A stretch of 35,079 nucleotides of DNA from Gemmatimonadota bacterium (GTDB taxonomy: Bacteria; Gemmatimonadota; Gemmatimonadetes; Longimicrobiales; Gaopeijiaceae). The position numbers and the translations under genes were made by a program. The stretch covers positions 1 to 35,079 of the forward strand of contig JAJEBW010000033.1 of assembly GCA_022822325.1 (NCBI GenBank). Reading direction: 5' to 3'. A model generated the notes under the pieces. It made no database searches, had not been told where the DNA came from, and saw only the letters and a list, made by a program, of their open reading frames with translations. This document shows, piece by piece, positions 7,917 through 16,983 of the stretch; within the stretch, counting starts at the first letter, position 1, and every line of letters begins with the position of its first letter.

Positions 7917-9194
7917 TCATCCGCGGACCGCCAGAAAGCGCATCGCCGCGAGGGCCACCGCACGGGCGCCGTCCAGCAGCTCGCTGATTCGAATGGATTC
8001 GTTCTCGCGGTGGGCGCCTCGGATTTCGCCGGGGCCGAAGAGGATTCCCGGCGTTCGTCCCGCATTGACCAGGTGCCGGAGGTCCGACCCGTAGGGCACC
8101 CCGACCCCGGATCCGTCACCCAGGCCCAGGTCGCGCACCGCGCTCGCCGCCGCCACCGCCACCGCCGCCCCCTCCGGCGTTTCGCACGGCGCGAATTGTC
8201 CGCCCCACCAGCTCACCCGCGCGGGGCGATCGCGCAGGAAGTCGTGCCCGGCGCAAAACCCGGCCACCCGCGCCTCGAAGGCCCGCCGCGCGGCCGCCAC
8301 ATCTTCCGCCACCGCCACCCCGAACCGCCCCTCGGCGCGCACCCGCTCGGCCACCGACGAAGCCCACTCCCCACCCCGCACCGTCCCGATGCAGATCGGA
8401 TAGGGCGCCGCGTAGGCCGCCAGCCGCCGATCGGCGACCACCCGGTTGCGCTCGGTCTCGAACTCCATGAGGTCCCCGTAGAGCGCCATGAAGTTCTCGA
8501 TCGCGCTCGCCCCTTCATGGCGCAGCGCCCCATGCGCCGCGCGTCCCGGCACGGAGAGACGGAAGTTGAGCGCGCCCGCCTGGGCGGTGGCAACCTCCAG
8601 ACCGGTCGGTTCCAGCACGATGGCGCCGTCTCCGGTGTGGCCGCGCAGGACCGCCGCCAACGTCCCCAGCCCCCCGTCCTCCTCGGCGATCACCGACTGC
8701 ACCACCAGCGTCCCCGCGAGCGGAACCCCGGACGCCAGCACCGCCCGCACCCCCGCCAGCCCCGCAATCAGCGGCCCCTTCATGTCGAGCACGCCGCGCC
8801 CGTGGACGCTTCGCCCCCGATCCCCGGAACCACCGCGGACCGTCATCGCGAAGGGCGGCGTTCGCCACCGCGCCGGATCGCCGGGCGGCACCACATCGAC
8901 ATGGCCATTCAGCATCAGCGTCGGTCCTTCCCCTTCCCCCTCCCACCGTCCCACCACCCCAAGCGGATTCTCGCGGTCGATCTCGGAGGCGTAGTCGGGG
9001 TGGCGGCGCAGCTCGGCCTCGTCGATCTCCCACCGGTCCACGGACATCCCCATGCCGGCAAGCAGATCGGCCATGTATTCCTGCGCGGGACCTTCCCGGC
9101 CCCCCCAACTCTCGATCGCCACCAGCGGGGCCAGCGCTTCCAGGAGCCAATCCGGATCCACGAGCTCGAGGGCGGCGCGCTCCCCGTCGCTCAT
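7917..9194 (-). CDS. M20-family metallopeptidase (ArgE/DapE-like)
   Basis: This predicted zinc-dependent deacylase or dipeptidase has 425 residues. The metal and catalytic residues of the family are in place: His98 and Asp100 in LNGHVDVVPPGD, Asp137 in GVLDMKGP, Glu171/Glu172 in AEEDGG, Glu195 in VLEPTG, and a C-terminal His in RGAHRENE. The substrate cannot be read from sequence; annotations such as acetylornithine deacetylase would be guesses. The ATG at 9194 is chosen because GGAGG lies 5 nt upstream. A longer frame from 9278 (MEVSLDKAS) lacks a ribosome site. The gene is divergent from the small gene at 9498, with the 15-bp repeat array between them. Confidence 0.88.
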   Translation of the reverse strand: MSDGERAALELVDPDWLLEALAPLVAIESWGGREGPAQEYMADLLAGMGMSVDRWEIDEAELRRHPDYASEIDRENPLGVVGRWEGEGEGPTLMLNGHVDVVPPGDPARWRTPPFAMTVRGGSGDRGRSVHGRGVLDMKGPLIAGLAGVRAVLASGVPLAGTLVVQSVIAEEDGGLGTLAAVLRGHTGDGAIVLEPTGLEVATAQAGALNFRLSVPGRAAHGALRHEGASAIENFMALYGDLMEFETERNRVVADRRLAAYAAPYPICIGTVRGGEWASSVAERVRAEGRFGVAVAEDVAAARRAFEARVAGFCAGHDFLRDRPARVSWWGGQFAPCETPEGAAVAVAAASAVRDLGLGDGSGVGVPYGSDLRHLVNAGRTPGILFGPGEIRGAHRENESIRISELLDGARAVALAAMRFLAVRG

Positions 9195-9361
9195 CCGGCC
9201 TCCGGGAACCGCCGGGTCTCCCTCTTTCGCGGGCATCGCCCGGCCCCGAGCCGACGCCTTGTCCAATGAAACCTCCATCTCTTGCGCTACGTTTCGATTC
9301 CGTTGTGCCGAACCGGTGCAAAGAAGCCCGAACCGGACGGAGCGCGCAATGCGGCGCATCT

Positions 9362-9481
9362 CGCAGGAACGCATCCCGGAACGACCGCCTTCCCGACAAC
9401 GCGTCCCGGAAGAGCGCGTCTCGGAAGAACCGGTCTCGCGACGGCAGGCCTGGCAACGACGCGTCTCGCAAAATCGATTTG
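9362..9481. repeat. Degenerate 15-bp tandem repeat array, eight units
   Basis: Eight consecutive 15-nt units are in perfect register, starting at 9362, 9377, 9392, 9407, 9422, 9437, 9452 and 9467. The consensus is about CGSAACRACGCGTCT; a further half-conserved unit precedes them at 9347. The array fills most of the 303-nt gap between the M20 gene and the small gene at 9498, and ends just before the latter's AAAGGAGG ribosome site. There are no unique spacers, so it is not a CRISPR. A related array lies inside the gene at 27035. Confidence 0.75.
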
Positions 9482-9497
9482 CAAAGGAGGAGTCCCC

Positions 9498-9797
9498 ATG
9501 CGTTTTGACGACTACCGCGAAGAGTTCACGAAGATCCTCGACCGGGTGACCCGGTTCGGCGATCGCGTCGGACAGGAGGCCGCCACGCTGACCCGCCGGA
9601 TATCGCGGCTGACCCGGGCAACCTTTCAGGGCGCCGCCAACTGGTTCGACGACGATCGGCTCTTCAGCGACATGAAGGCCGTGCTGGACCGCGCCGTGAA
9701 GGACATGGACGCGGCCTGGGACGCCGCCCGCGAACGCCGCGCCGCCGAGCGAGAGCGGAGTCGCGAGAGCGAGGAGGAAGCCGGCTCCGGGGAGTGA
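9498..9797 (+). CDS. Small charged helical protein, unknown function
   Basis: This 99-residue protein has no recognised family. It begins MRFDDYREEFTKILDRVTRF, continues as amphipathic helix with ATFQGAANWFDDDRLFSDM in the middle, and ends in a long Arg/Glu-rich helix (ARERRAAERERSRESEEE), suggesting a coiled coil. There is no signal peptide or membrane segment. An excellent ribosome site (AAAGGAGG, 9483-9490) lies 7 nt before the ATG, which supports real expression. It stands alone between divergent and convergent neighbours. Confidence 0.7.
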   Translation: MRFDDYREEFTKILDRVTRFGDRVGQEAATLTRRISRLTRATFQGAANWFDDDRLFSDMKAVLDRAVKDMDAAWDAARERRAAERERSRESEEEAGSGE

Positions 9798-9924
9798 CGC
9801 GGGCCGTGCCGCCGGGCGTTCCTCCATCCGACGGCAACGCTGGTCCGTAGTCGTCGCGCGCAGGCGGGCCGAGCGCGGCATGGGCAGCCCGCCGCGATCA
9901 TGAACTCGTCGGCAACGCTCCCCA

Positions 9925-10803
9925 TCACCGCTCAGGCCACAGCCGCCGCAGATATCGCTCCGGCGCAGCCACGAAGTCGCGCCACAGCGTGACGCTCTCC
10001 AACTCGGACCAGGCGACCTCCTCCATCGGCGCGCGATCGAAGCTGTAGATCGTCGCTCCCGGCACGGCCAGCAGGAGCGGCGAGTGCGTCGCGATCACGA
10101 ACTGGCCGCCCTCGTCCACCATCTCGCGCATCATCGCGATGAAGCCGAGCTGGCTCTGGGGCGAAAGCGCCGATTCGGGTTCGTCCAGCAGATAGAGTCC
10201 TCCCGGCACGAACCTGGAGCGAAAGAGACGCAGGAAGCTCTCGCCATGGGAGTTGGCGTCCAGGTCGTCGCCGTAGCGCGCGCGCATCTCGGCCAGCGAA
10301 CCCAGCGCCGGACCCCGCGCCAGTTGCTTCGCCAGCGCGGAACGCCCCCGGTAGTCGCGCTCAATCTCCTCCAGGCGGGCCTTCATTTCGGTGCGCATCC
10401 GGGCCAGGCGGCGGATGAATCCGAAGAAGTCCTCGGCGCGGAGGAAGAATCCCCGGTGACTGCGGCGCCGCCACACGGCGGTCAGGGTGCGGGCCAGGGC
10501 GCGCTGGGCGGACAGGGAATCGTCGCGGGCGGCATCCTCGCCACCCACCGTCGGCAACCGCGCGACGATCGCGAGCGCCTCGAGGAGGGTCGATTTGCCG
10601 GATCCGTTCTCGCCGGCGAAGAAGGTGACCGGATCGGAGAGCGGCAGCGTTCCCAGGCCGGTCAGGGCGGGAATCGCGAAGGGGAAGGCGCCGCGCTCGG
10701 ACGGGGACGGCTCGGAGAAGCGAAGGGCGGTCAGCATGAAGGGGGACGCGGGCGTGGGAGAATCGGGGTCGCGCAGCCAGGGGGAATCGGAGGATGGATG
10801 CAC
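9925..10803 (-). CDS. ABC-type AAA ATPase (COG3910-like predicted ATPase)
   Basis: This soluble 292-residue ATPase has the SMC/ABC-type fold and no membrane partner. Walker A is GENGSGKS at 64-71, the ABC signature-like SHGESF at 185-190, Walker B LYLLDEPE at 203-210, and the H-loop ATHSP at 238-242. A short coiled insert (residues 120-170) replaces the long arms of SMC proteins. The family is widespread and its role is not established; OLD/RecF-like DNA or RNA processing is often guessed. The GTG at 10803 is the longest start; the ATG for MLTALRF (residue 23) is a possible alternative, and neither has a strong ribosome site. Confidence 0.85.
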   Translation of the reverse strand: MHPSSDSPWLRDPDSPTPASPFMLTALRFSEPSPSERGAFPFAIPALTGLGTLPLSDPVTFFAGENGSGKSTLLEALAIVARLPTVGGEDAARDDSLSAQRALARTLTAVWRRRSHRGFFLRAEDFFGFIRRLARMRTEMKARLEEIERDYRGRSALAKQLARGPALGSLAEMRARYGDDLDANSHGESFLRLFRSRFVPGGLYLLDEPESALSPQSQLGFIAMMREMVDEGGQFVIATHSPLLLAVPGATIYSFDRAPMEEVAWSELESVTLWRDFVAAPERYLRRLWPER

Positions 10804-10902
10804 CCAACCTTGTCAGCGCCGCGCCGTCCGCGCCATGATGCAGGGTTCATTCGCGGATCCGGGAACCGGCTCGACAAGGATCCCGAGCCCGGTCGCCCGC
10901 GC

Positions 10903-10970
10903 GAGGAAAGCAATCCCGGAAGCCCCGGAGTCCCCGGGAACCGGAGTCCCCTGGAAGCCGCAACCGCCCC
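10903..10970. repeat. Short degenerate tandem repeat upstream of the S9 peptidase gene
   Basis: Imperfect units of about 15-18 nt built around CCCGGAAGC and CCGGAGTCCCC fill part of the gap between the ATPase and peptidase genes. They resemble, loosely, the units at 14922-14972 and 25548-25575. The period is not as regular as in the array at 9362. Confidence 0.4.
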
Positions 10971-10988
10971 TGCCATGAGGAAAGTTGA

Positions 10989-13139
10989 ATGACCGCCGGC
11001 CGCTCGAGAATCGCCGCCCTCCCCTCCCCTCTCCGCCTCTGCATTGCCGCGCTGATCGCTCTCCACGCGCCGGCCGCCCCGCCGCTCCAATCCCAGGAGA
11101 CGGCCGCCGATCCGACCGGCGCCGACAGCTCCGCCGCGGACGATCGCTGGTCCCCCGAACTCTCGATGCGCTACCGGGGCGTCTCCGGCGTCGCCATCTC
11201 GCCCGACGGATCGCGGGTGGCCTATGTGGTCCGCACGCCGCTGATGGAAGGGGAGAAGTCCGAATACCTCGGCCACATCTGGGTGGCCGCCTCGGACGGG
11301 AGCCGCAATGTGCAGTTCACGCGGGGAGAATCGTCGGCGGGAAGTCCGGCGTTTTCGCCCGACGGGGAGTGGCTGGCCTTCACGACGGCGCGGTCGGGAA
11401 GCAATCAGATCTGGGCGATGCCCGTGGACGGCGGCGAGGCCCGCCAGATAACGGAGGAGAAGACCGGCGTGGGACAGTTCCGCTGGTCTCCCCGGGGCGA
11501 CCGGTTCGCCTTCGTCATGCGCGATCCGCAGACGGAGGAGGAAGAGAAGGCCGCGCGGGAGAAGCGCGACGTGATCCTGGTCGATCGGAACTTCAAGTAC
11601 GGCCACCTGTACACGGTCCCCTTCGACCCGGGCGCGACAGGAACCGCCGAGGCGGCCCGCGTCACCGAGGGTGAATTCCACGTGACCGGCTTCGACTGGT
11701 CTCCCGACGGCGAGCGGCTCGTCTTCGCGCACCAGGCCGATCCGCGCATCAACACGGGGCGGCTGTCGGGGGACATCGCGCTCGTCGACGCGGATGGCGG
11801 CGAGGTGACCCAACTGGTGACCGGCGATGGGATCGAATCCTCGCCGCGCTGGTCGCCGGACGGCTCGCTGATCGCCTACGCCTCGTCCGGAACGCAGCCG
11901 GAGCCGATCGGGCTGGCGGATCTGCATGTCGTCGATCCCGCGACCGGCGCCACCCGGATGCTGGCCGAGACGCCGAACCGGAGCGTGGCCATCCTGGGGT
12001 GGTCGATCGACTCCGGGGAGATCCTGCTGAACGAGATCATGGGCACGACCCGCCATGTGATCGCGGTGCCGGTCGATGGGGACGAGATTCGCGAGGTGAC
12101 GAGCGGCGGGGCGGTGGTGGGGTCGGCGGCGGTGGCGACGGCGGCGGAACGGATGGCGCTCACCCTGGAATCGGCCGACACTCCCGCGGAGGTGTACGCG
12201 ACGGTGCCGGGGCGCTTCTCCTTCGAGCTCCGGGGCAGCTTCTCCGATGCGATTCGGCAGGCGGGCGAGGCCCTCGGCAACGTCCTGCCGCGCAAGATCT
12301 CCGCCGTGCACGCCGACGTCCCCCGCCCCCCCATGGGCCGGACCGAGCTGCTCTCCTGGCAGGCGCCCGACGGCACTCCGGTCGAGGGTCTGCTCACCTG
12401 GCCGGTCGGCTACGAGGAAGGAACCCGCGTCCCCCTGATCGTGAATGTGCACGGGGGTCCGGCAGGCGTATTCATGCAATCCTTCACCGGCGGTCCCGGC
12501 ATCTACATGATCCAGTACTTCGCCCAGGAGGGCTTCGCCATGCTGCGGGCCAACCCGCGCGGCAGCACCGGCTACGGCAAGGACTTCCGCTACGCCAACT
12601 TCATGGACTGGGGCTACGGCGACCTCTCCGACCTCCTGTCCGGCGTGGACGAGGTCATCGAGATGGGGGTCGCGCACCCCGACAGCCTGCTCCTGATGGG
12701 TTGGAGCTACGGCGGCTACATGACATCGTTCGCCGTCACCCAGACCAACCGCTTCCGCGCGGCCTCGATGGGCGCGGGGCTCCCCAACCTGGTCAGCATG
12801 GTCACCACCACCGACATCGGCGACTACCTGGTCGGCCACATGGGCGGCGAATACTTCGACGACTACGCGACCTACGAAAAGCACTCCGCGATCTACCACA
12901 TCGGCAACGTCACCACCCCGACGCAGGTCATTCACGGAGCCCTGGATCTGCGCGTGCCCTTCACCCAGGGCCAGGAGTTCTACAACTCGCTCGACCGCCT
13001 GGGCGTGGACACGGAGATGGTCGTCTACCCGCGCACCCCGCACGGCCCCACCGAACCCAAATTCCTGATGGACGTGTCGGAGCGGATCCTGACCTGGTTC
13101 AACCGGCATCTGCGCGAGGCACGGGCGCCGGTGTCGTAG
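10989..13139 (+). CDS. Secreted S9-family prolyl oligopeptidase / acylaminoacyl peptidase
   Basis: This serine peptidase has 716 residues. Residues 1-35 look like a signal peptide (basic start, LRLCIAALIALHAPAA core), so it is probably exported. Residues 55-430 form a beta-propeller of WD40-like PD40 repeats (SPDGSRVAYV, SPDGEWLAFT, SPDGERLVFA, SPDGSLIAYA). The C-terminal alpha/beta hydrolase domain carries Ser573 in GWSYGGY, Asp653 in GALDLRVPF and His685 in PHGPTEP, the usual catalytic triad. The ATG at 10989 has GAGGAAAG upstream. It is likely to act on peptides in the periplasm; the exact specificity is unknown. A radical SAM gene follows after 34 nt on the same strand. Confidence 0.92.
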   Translation: MTAGRSRIAALPSPLRLCIAALIALHAPAAPPLQSQETAADPTGADSSAADDRWSPELSMRYRGVSGVAISPDGSRVAYVVRTPLMEGEKSEYLGHIWVAASDGSRNVQFTRGESSAGSPAFSPDGEWLAFTTARSGSNQIWAMPVDGGEARQITEEKTGVGQFRWSPRGDRFAFVMRDPQTEEEEKAAREKRDVILVDRNFKYGHLYTVPFDPGATGTAEAARVTEGEFHVTGFDWSPDGERLVFAHQADPRINTGRLSGDIALVDADGGEVTQLVTGDGIESSPRWSPDGSLIAYASSGTQPEPIGLADLHVVDPATGATRMLAETPNRSVAILGWSIDSGEILLNEIMGTTRHVIAVPVDGDEIREVTSGGAVVGSAAVATAAERMALTLESADTPAEVYATVPGRFSFELRGSFSDAIRQAGEALGNVLPRKISAVHADVPRPPMGRTELLSWQAPDGTPVEGLLTWPVGYEEGTRVPLIVNVHGGPAGVFMQSFTGGPGIYMIQYFAQEGFAMLRANPRGSTGYGKDFRYANFMDWGYGDLSDLLSGVDEVIEMGVAHPDSLLLMGWSYGGYMTSFAVTQTNRFRAASMGAGLPNLVSMVTTTDIGDYLVGHMGGEYFDDYATYEKHSAIYHIGNVTTPTQVIHGALDLRVPFTQGQEFYNSLDRLGVDTEMVVYPRTPHGPTEPKFLMDVSERILTWFNRHLREARAPVS

Positions 13140-13173
13140 GCGGGCCCCACCCCGGACCGAGGTCGCCCGACCC

Positions 13174-14898
13174 ATGCCCAACGCTCTCCTCATCTACCCG
13201 AAGCACCCTCCCACCTACTGGGGCAACAACTACGCCCTGGATCTTCTCGGCATCAAGGCGGCCTTTCCCCCGCTTGGTCTGCTCACCGTCGCCGCGATGT
13301 TCCCATCCCGGTACCGGCTGCGTCTGGTCGACCTCAATGTGACCCCGCTCGAAGACGCCGACCTGGAGTGGGCGGATCTCGCCTTCACCTCGACCATGAT
13401 TCCGCAACGCCCCTCGCTGGAGCAGGTCGTCGAGCGCTGCAACCGCGCGCGGGTTCCGGTCATCGCCGGCGGGCCGCATCCCACCACCTTTCATGAAGAG
13501 ATGGAGGGAATCGATCACTTCGTCCTCGATGAGGTCGAGGAAACCTTTTCGACCTTCCTCCGCGACCTGGAAGACGGCACGGCAAAGGCCGTCTACCGGG
13601 CTCCGAGGAAGCCGTGCATGACCAACGCCCCGGTTCCCCGCTTCGACCTCATCGATTTGAGCGACTATCACTCGATGTGTTTGCAGTTCTCGCGGGGATG
13701 CCCCTTCGACTGCGAGTTCTGCGACATCACGAAGCTGTACGGCCGCGTGTCCCGAACGAAGTCGCCGGAGCAAATGATGGCGGAGTTCGACCACCTGTAC
13801 GAGTTGGGCTGGCGGGGTCCGCTCTTCCTGGTCGACGACAACTTCATTGGCAACAAGCGCGAAGCGACGAGGCTTCTCCCCGTGATCGCCGAATGGCAAA
13901 GGGCGCGCGGCCATCCCTTTTCGCTGTTCACCGAAGCGAGCGTCAATCTCGTTCGGATGAACGACCTGATGGATGTCATGATCGAGGCCGGCTTCGACGC
14001 CGTCTTCCTGGGCATCGAGACGCCCAACCCAAAGGCCCTCAGGAAGATGAAGAAGCCTCAGAACCTCGACAGGCGCGACGACGATTACCTGTTCACCGCC
14101 GTGCGCAAGATTCAGCGGAAGGGAATGATGGTGCTGGGCGGATTCATCCTCGGCCTCGACGACGACGATGACAACGCCTTCGACGCCCAGATCGAGTTCA
14201 TTCAGAGAGCCGGGATTCCGATCGCGCTGGTGGGGTTGCTGACCGCGCTCAAGGGAACGAACCTCTGGGCCCGGCTGGAGCGCGAGAATCGGCTTTTGGA
14301 CAAACCGGTCGAAATCAACGCCACCGCCCTGAACTTCAGGCCGCAAATGGACCCTCGGACGCTGGTGGAAGGGTACCTGCGGGTCGTTGGAACCATCTAC
14401 GATCCGACGTTGGCAAACTACTTCGACCGCTGCCTGACCCTGCTGGACAACCTCAATCCGGTACCTCATCAGCGCAAGCCGGTGAGCAAACACATTCTCT
14501 ACGCAAGCATCATGGTGCTCCGGCGGCGCCTTGCGCCGGACCAGTTGCCGGTGTTCTCACGCTACATCGCCCGCGTCGCCAGAATCCATCCCCGATTGTT
14601 GCCGCTGGCAATTCGCCTGGCCGCCATGGGCTATCACTGCGAGAAGCTGACGCGCCAACAGACGGCGCTGCGGGATTTCAAGGCGTACCTGGATTCGGAG
14701 TTGGCTTCGTTCAATGAGGCCGAATGGAAGCCCGACGCGGCGCCGGGGGCGAAAGACAGCTTCAGGCAGGAGGCGCTGCAACGTGCGCAAGCGCGCAAAC
14801 GCGCAATCCCCGGAGAGTTCCGGTACACCGGGGACGGGATCCCCGAAAGTCTGGCGGCCTTCCAGGATGCACTGGGCTTGGAGGTTCGACCGGCCTGA
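13174..14898 (+). CDS. B12-binding domain radical SAM protein (DUF4070 type)
   Basis: This predicted cobalamin-dependent class B radical SAM enzyme has 574 residues. Residues 1-150 are a Rossmann-like B12-binding domain (PPLGLLTVAAMFP, VIAGGPHPTTF). The cluster motif is CPFDCEFC (CxxxCxxC) at about residues 180-187. The barrel continues through FLVDDNFIGN, VFLGIETPNP and GGFILGLDDDDDN. The C-terminal 200 residues match the DUF4070 helical region. Relatives include hopanoid-modifying HpnP/HpnJ-like enzymes and many of unknown role, and no pathway genes nearby settle the substrate. It starts 34 nt after the S9 peptidase, so co-transcription is possible; its ribosome site is weak. Confidence 0.88.
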   Translation: MPNALLIYPKHPPTYWGNNYALDLLGIKAAFPPLGLLTVAAMFPSRYRLRLVDLNVTPLEDADLEWADLAFTSTMIPQRPSLEQVVERCNRARVPVIAGGPHPTTFHEEMEGIDHFVLDEVEETFSTFLRDLEDGTAKAVYRAPRKPCMTNAPVPRFDLIDLSDYHSMCLQFSRGCPFDCEFCDITKLYGRVSRTKSPEQMMAEFDHLYELGWRGPLFLVDDNFIGNKREATRLLPVIAEWQRARGHPFSLFTEASVNLVRMNDLMDVMIEAGFDAVFLGIETPNPKALRKMKKPQNLDRRDDDYLFTAVRKIQRKGMMVLGGFILGLDDDDDNAFDAQIEFIQRAGIPIALVGLLTALKGTNLWARLERENRLLDKPVEINATALNFRPQMDPRTLVEGYLRVVGTIYDPTLANYFDRCLTLLDNLNPVPHQRKPVSKHILYASIMVLRRRLAPDQLPVFSRYIARVARIHPRLLPLAIRLAAMGYHCEKLTRQQTALRDFKAYLDSELASFNEAEWKPDAAPGAKDSFRQEALQRAQARKRAIPGEFRYTGDGIPESLAAFQDALGLEVRPA

Positions 14899-14921
14899 AG
14901 ACACCCCGGACACCTCGCGGG

Positions 14922-14974
14922 CGAGCATTCCCCTGTAAGCGAGCACTCCCCGGAAGCCAGCTTTCCCCGGAGGC
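14922..14974. repeat. Three imperfect 17-18-bp tandem repeats
   Basis: Units around GAGCATTCCCC (14923), GAGCACTCCCC (14941) and CAGCTTTCCCC (14958) follow one another at spacings of 18 and 17 nt. The part CCCGGAAGCCAGCTTTCC closely resembles CCGGCAAGACAGCTTTCC at 25548. They lie in the gap between the radical SAM and exonuclease III genes. Confidence 0.5.
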
Positions 14975-15073
14975 CCGCACGAGACCCTTTCCGTCCACGC
15001 CGGCTTGCCGCGAACCGTTTGCCGCTTTCGGCGCTCCCGCGGGGTCGTCCAGGGACTGTTATCCTTATCCACC

Positions 15074-15865
15074 ATGCGCATCGCAAGCTGGAATGTGAAC
15101 TCGGTCAGGGCCAGGCAGGCGCGGGTGACGGATTGGCTGCGCCGCCACCGCCCCGACGTCCTCTGCCTCCAGGAGCTGAAGACGACCGACGCGGCCTTCC
15201 CCCGGGAAGCGATCCGGGAGACGGGCTACAAGTCAGCCGTCCATGGGCAGAAGGCCTTCAACGGGGTGGCGCTCCTGTCCCCGGAACCGGTCACCGGGGT
15301 GCGGTTCGGAATGGACAACGACGACCGGCAGGCGCGACTGATCGGGGGGGTGGCGCGGAGCGGGCCGACGGCGACCGGGGTGACGGTCTATTCCGCCTAT
15401 TTTCCCAATGGCCGCAAGGTCGGATCCGATGCCTACGCCTACAAGCTCTCCTGGATGGCGCGGCTGCTCGAACTGCTGGAGGAACGCCACGATCCGCGCG
15501 ATCCGGTCGTGCTGGCCGGCGACTTCAATGTGGCCCCGGACGATCGCGACGCGAACGATCCCGCGAAATGGGCGGAGAGCGTGCTCTGCCATTCGGCCGT
15601 TCGGGGCGCGCTGGAGCGGATTCGGGAGTGGGGATTCGTCGATGTGGTGCGCAAACACAACCCGGATGGCGGACTTTTCAGTTGGTGGGACTACCGCCGC
15701 CTCGCCTTTCCCCGCAACGACGGCCTGCGAATCGACCACATCTTCGCGACGGCGCCGGTGGCGGAGGCATCGACCGGGGCCTGGGTGGACCGCGACCAGC
15801 GCAAGGGACGCAAGACCGACGTGCCCTCCGATCATGCGCCGGTGGTGGCGGAATTCGATCTGTGA
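15074..15865 (+). CDS. xthA: Exodeoxyribonuclease III
   Basis: This AP endonuclease and 3'-5' exonuclease acts in base excision repair. The 263-residue length is typical. The EEP-fold residues are present: Asn7 in SWNVNSVRAR, Glu34 in LQELKTTD, Asp150 and Asn152 in LAGDFNVAP, and Asp253/His254 in PSDHAPVV, plus the family motif FSWWDYR. The ATG at 15074 is the natural start because the fold begins at residue 1; a TGTTATCC element lies just upstream but no full promoter is clear. It is the last gene before a 356-nt repeat-bearing gap. Confidence 0.95.
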   Translation: MRIASWNVNSVRARQARVTDWLRRHRPDVLCLQELKTTDAAFPREAIRETGYKSAVHGQKAFNGVALLSPEPVTGVRFGMDNDDRQARLIGGVARSGPTATGVTVYSAYFPNGRKVGSDAYAYKLSWMARLLELLEERHDPRDPVVLAGDFNVAPDDRDANDPAKWAESVLCHSAVRGALERIREWGFVDVVRKHNPDGGLFSWWDYRRLAFPRNDGLRIDHIFATAPVAEASTGAWVDRDQRKGRKTDVPSDHAPVVAEFDL

Positions 15866-15894
15866 TTGCGCGCACGCCACGGCGCGGCGGCCGC

Positions 15895-15926
15895 CATCCA
15901 GGCCGGCCCGCGCAGGGGCCGGAGGG
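15895..15926 (+). repeat. REP-like 32-bp palindromic repeat, copy 1
   Basis: This copy contains GGCCGGCCC and GGGGCCGG arms around a short GCGCA loop. It matches the sequence at 24878-24909 on the opposite strand at 31 of 32 bases. A second hairpin with the same arms but a different loop (CCGGCCC..GGGGCCGG) lies at about 15976-15998. The two occupy the 356-nt gap 15866-16221, in which I see no gene. Confidence 0.7.
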
Positions 15927-16221
15927 GCGTTGAGAAGCTCGACTGTCGACAAGGCCGCACTCTGCCGGCCCGCGGGCGGGGCCGGAAGAATCCCCCGGCG
16001 ACGGGATTCGCGCGGCGAAGCGAACGGCGCGCGCCAACGTTTTGCGGCCGTGGAATGTCCGGTGGATGAATGCGGGCATCGTTGGGCGCGCCCGGCCCGC
16101 TTCTTGCGGGAACGACGGGGACGCGCAACCATAGGTACAGCTTGAGGAAGCCCGGGCCAGGTCTTGCGAGAGGGCCGAACCCGGTCGGCGCCGACGCTCC
16201 GACCGCGATCCGGAGGACGAC

Positions 16222-16905
16222 ATGACGACAGATGGAGCGAGGAAACGGCGACACCGCCGCATGGCCCTGGTGGGACTCGGCATCTCGGTGGGCCTGCACG
16301 CCGCCGTCTTTGCGACGATGAGCTTTGACGTGCAGGAGCGAACCAGCGCGTCGGACGGAACGGTTGCCGAGCGCGCCCTCCCGGCGGCGATGCCCGCCAT
16401 GGAGATCGTTCAGATCCGGGAGGTTCCCGAGGTCGATCCCGAGGTCGCGGCGTCGGATCGGCCCGTGGTGACCGCCCCCGCCCCCATCGAGCGTACCGAA
16501 CCGCCCTCCACGAGTCTGCGCGCCCTTGCCTCCGCCCCCCCGGCGACCGCATCGCCGGCTGCCGCGACTTCCGCCCCCGCGCTCTCCACCGCCGAGCTGA
16601 TCGCGGCCAGCTCCCTGAACGGATCGCTCACCACGCGGGTCAGCTTCGGTTCGCCCGGCCAGATCGCGGGCTCGCGCGACGCCGTCGCGATGGCCGACCC
16701 CTATGCGGGCCAGGATCACGGCGAAGAGGAGGAGGAGGAAGAGCGGGGATTCTGGCAGCGGCTCGGCGATGCCTGGGGCAAGGTTCCGCTGGGTAGCGGC
16801 GGCGGAAAGATCTGCAGGCCGCCGGTCCTCGGACCCGGACCGGGACTCTCCCCCAGTCCTCCGCCGGTGGTCATCCCGAAGCCGCCGGTGGTGATCCGGA
16901 AGTGA
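16222..16905 (+). CDS. Membrane-anchored, proline-rich TonB-like protein
   Basis: This 227-residue protein has one N-terminal membrane helix (residues 15-36, LVGLGISVGLHAAVF) after a basic cytoplasmic tail. A long Ala/Pro-rich extracytoplasmic stretch, a run of Glu near residue 175 and a proline-rich end (PPPVVIPKPP) follow. The anchor with EIVQIREVPEVDP resembles the start of TonB-type energy transducers, but the C-terminal TonB domain is not visible. A GGAGGA ribosome site lies 5 nt before the ATG. The function is unknown; an envelope-spanning linker or a degenerate TonB are the most natural guesses. Confidence 0.65.
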   Translation: MTTDGARKRRHRRMALVGLGISVGLHAAVFATMSFDVQERTSASDGTVAERALPAAMPAMEIVQIREVPEVDPEVAASDRPVVTAPAPIERTEPPSTSLRALASAPPATASPAAATSAPALSTAELIAASSLNGSLTTRVSFGSPGQIAGSRDAVAMADPYAGQDHGEEEEEEERGFWQRLGDAWGKVPLGSGGGKICRPPVLGPGPGLSPSPPPVVIPKPPVVIRK

Positions 16906-16983
16906 TGGCGCCGTCGGACAAGCGCCGCCGCGGATGGCAGGTGACGCGGGAAGAGACCGGCTGATGCTTCCTTCCCCCGGCTT

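Noticed and set aside
9362..9481. The 15-bp array as a CRISPR
   Set aside because: Units are contiguous and degenerate with no unique spacers, and no cas gene is present.
10731..13193. A long minus-strand open frame of about 820 codons opposite the S9 peptidase
   Set aside because: It is a shadow produced by high GC: low-complexity His/Arg/Gly composition and no motifs, while the + strand protein has signal peptide, propeller repeats and triad.
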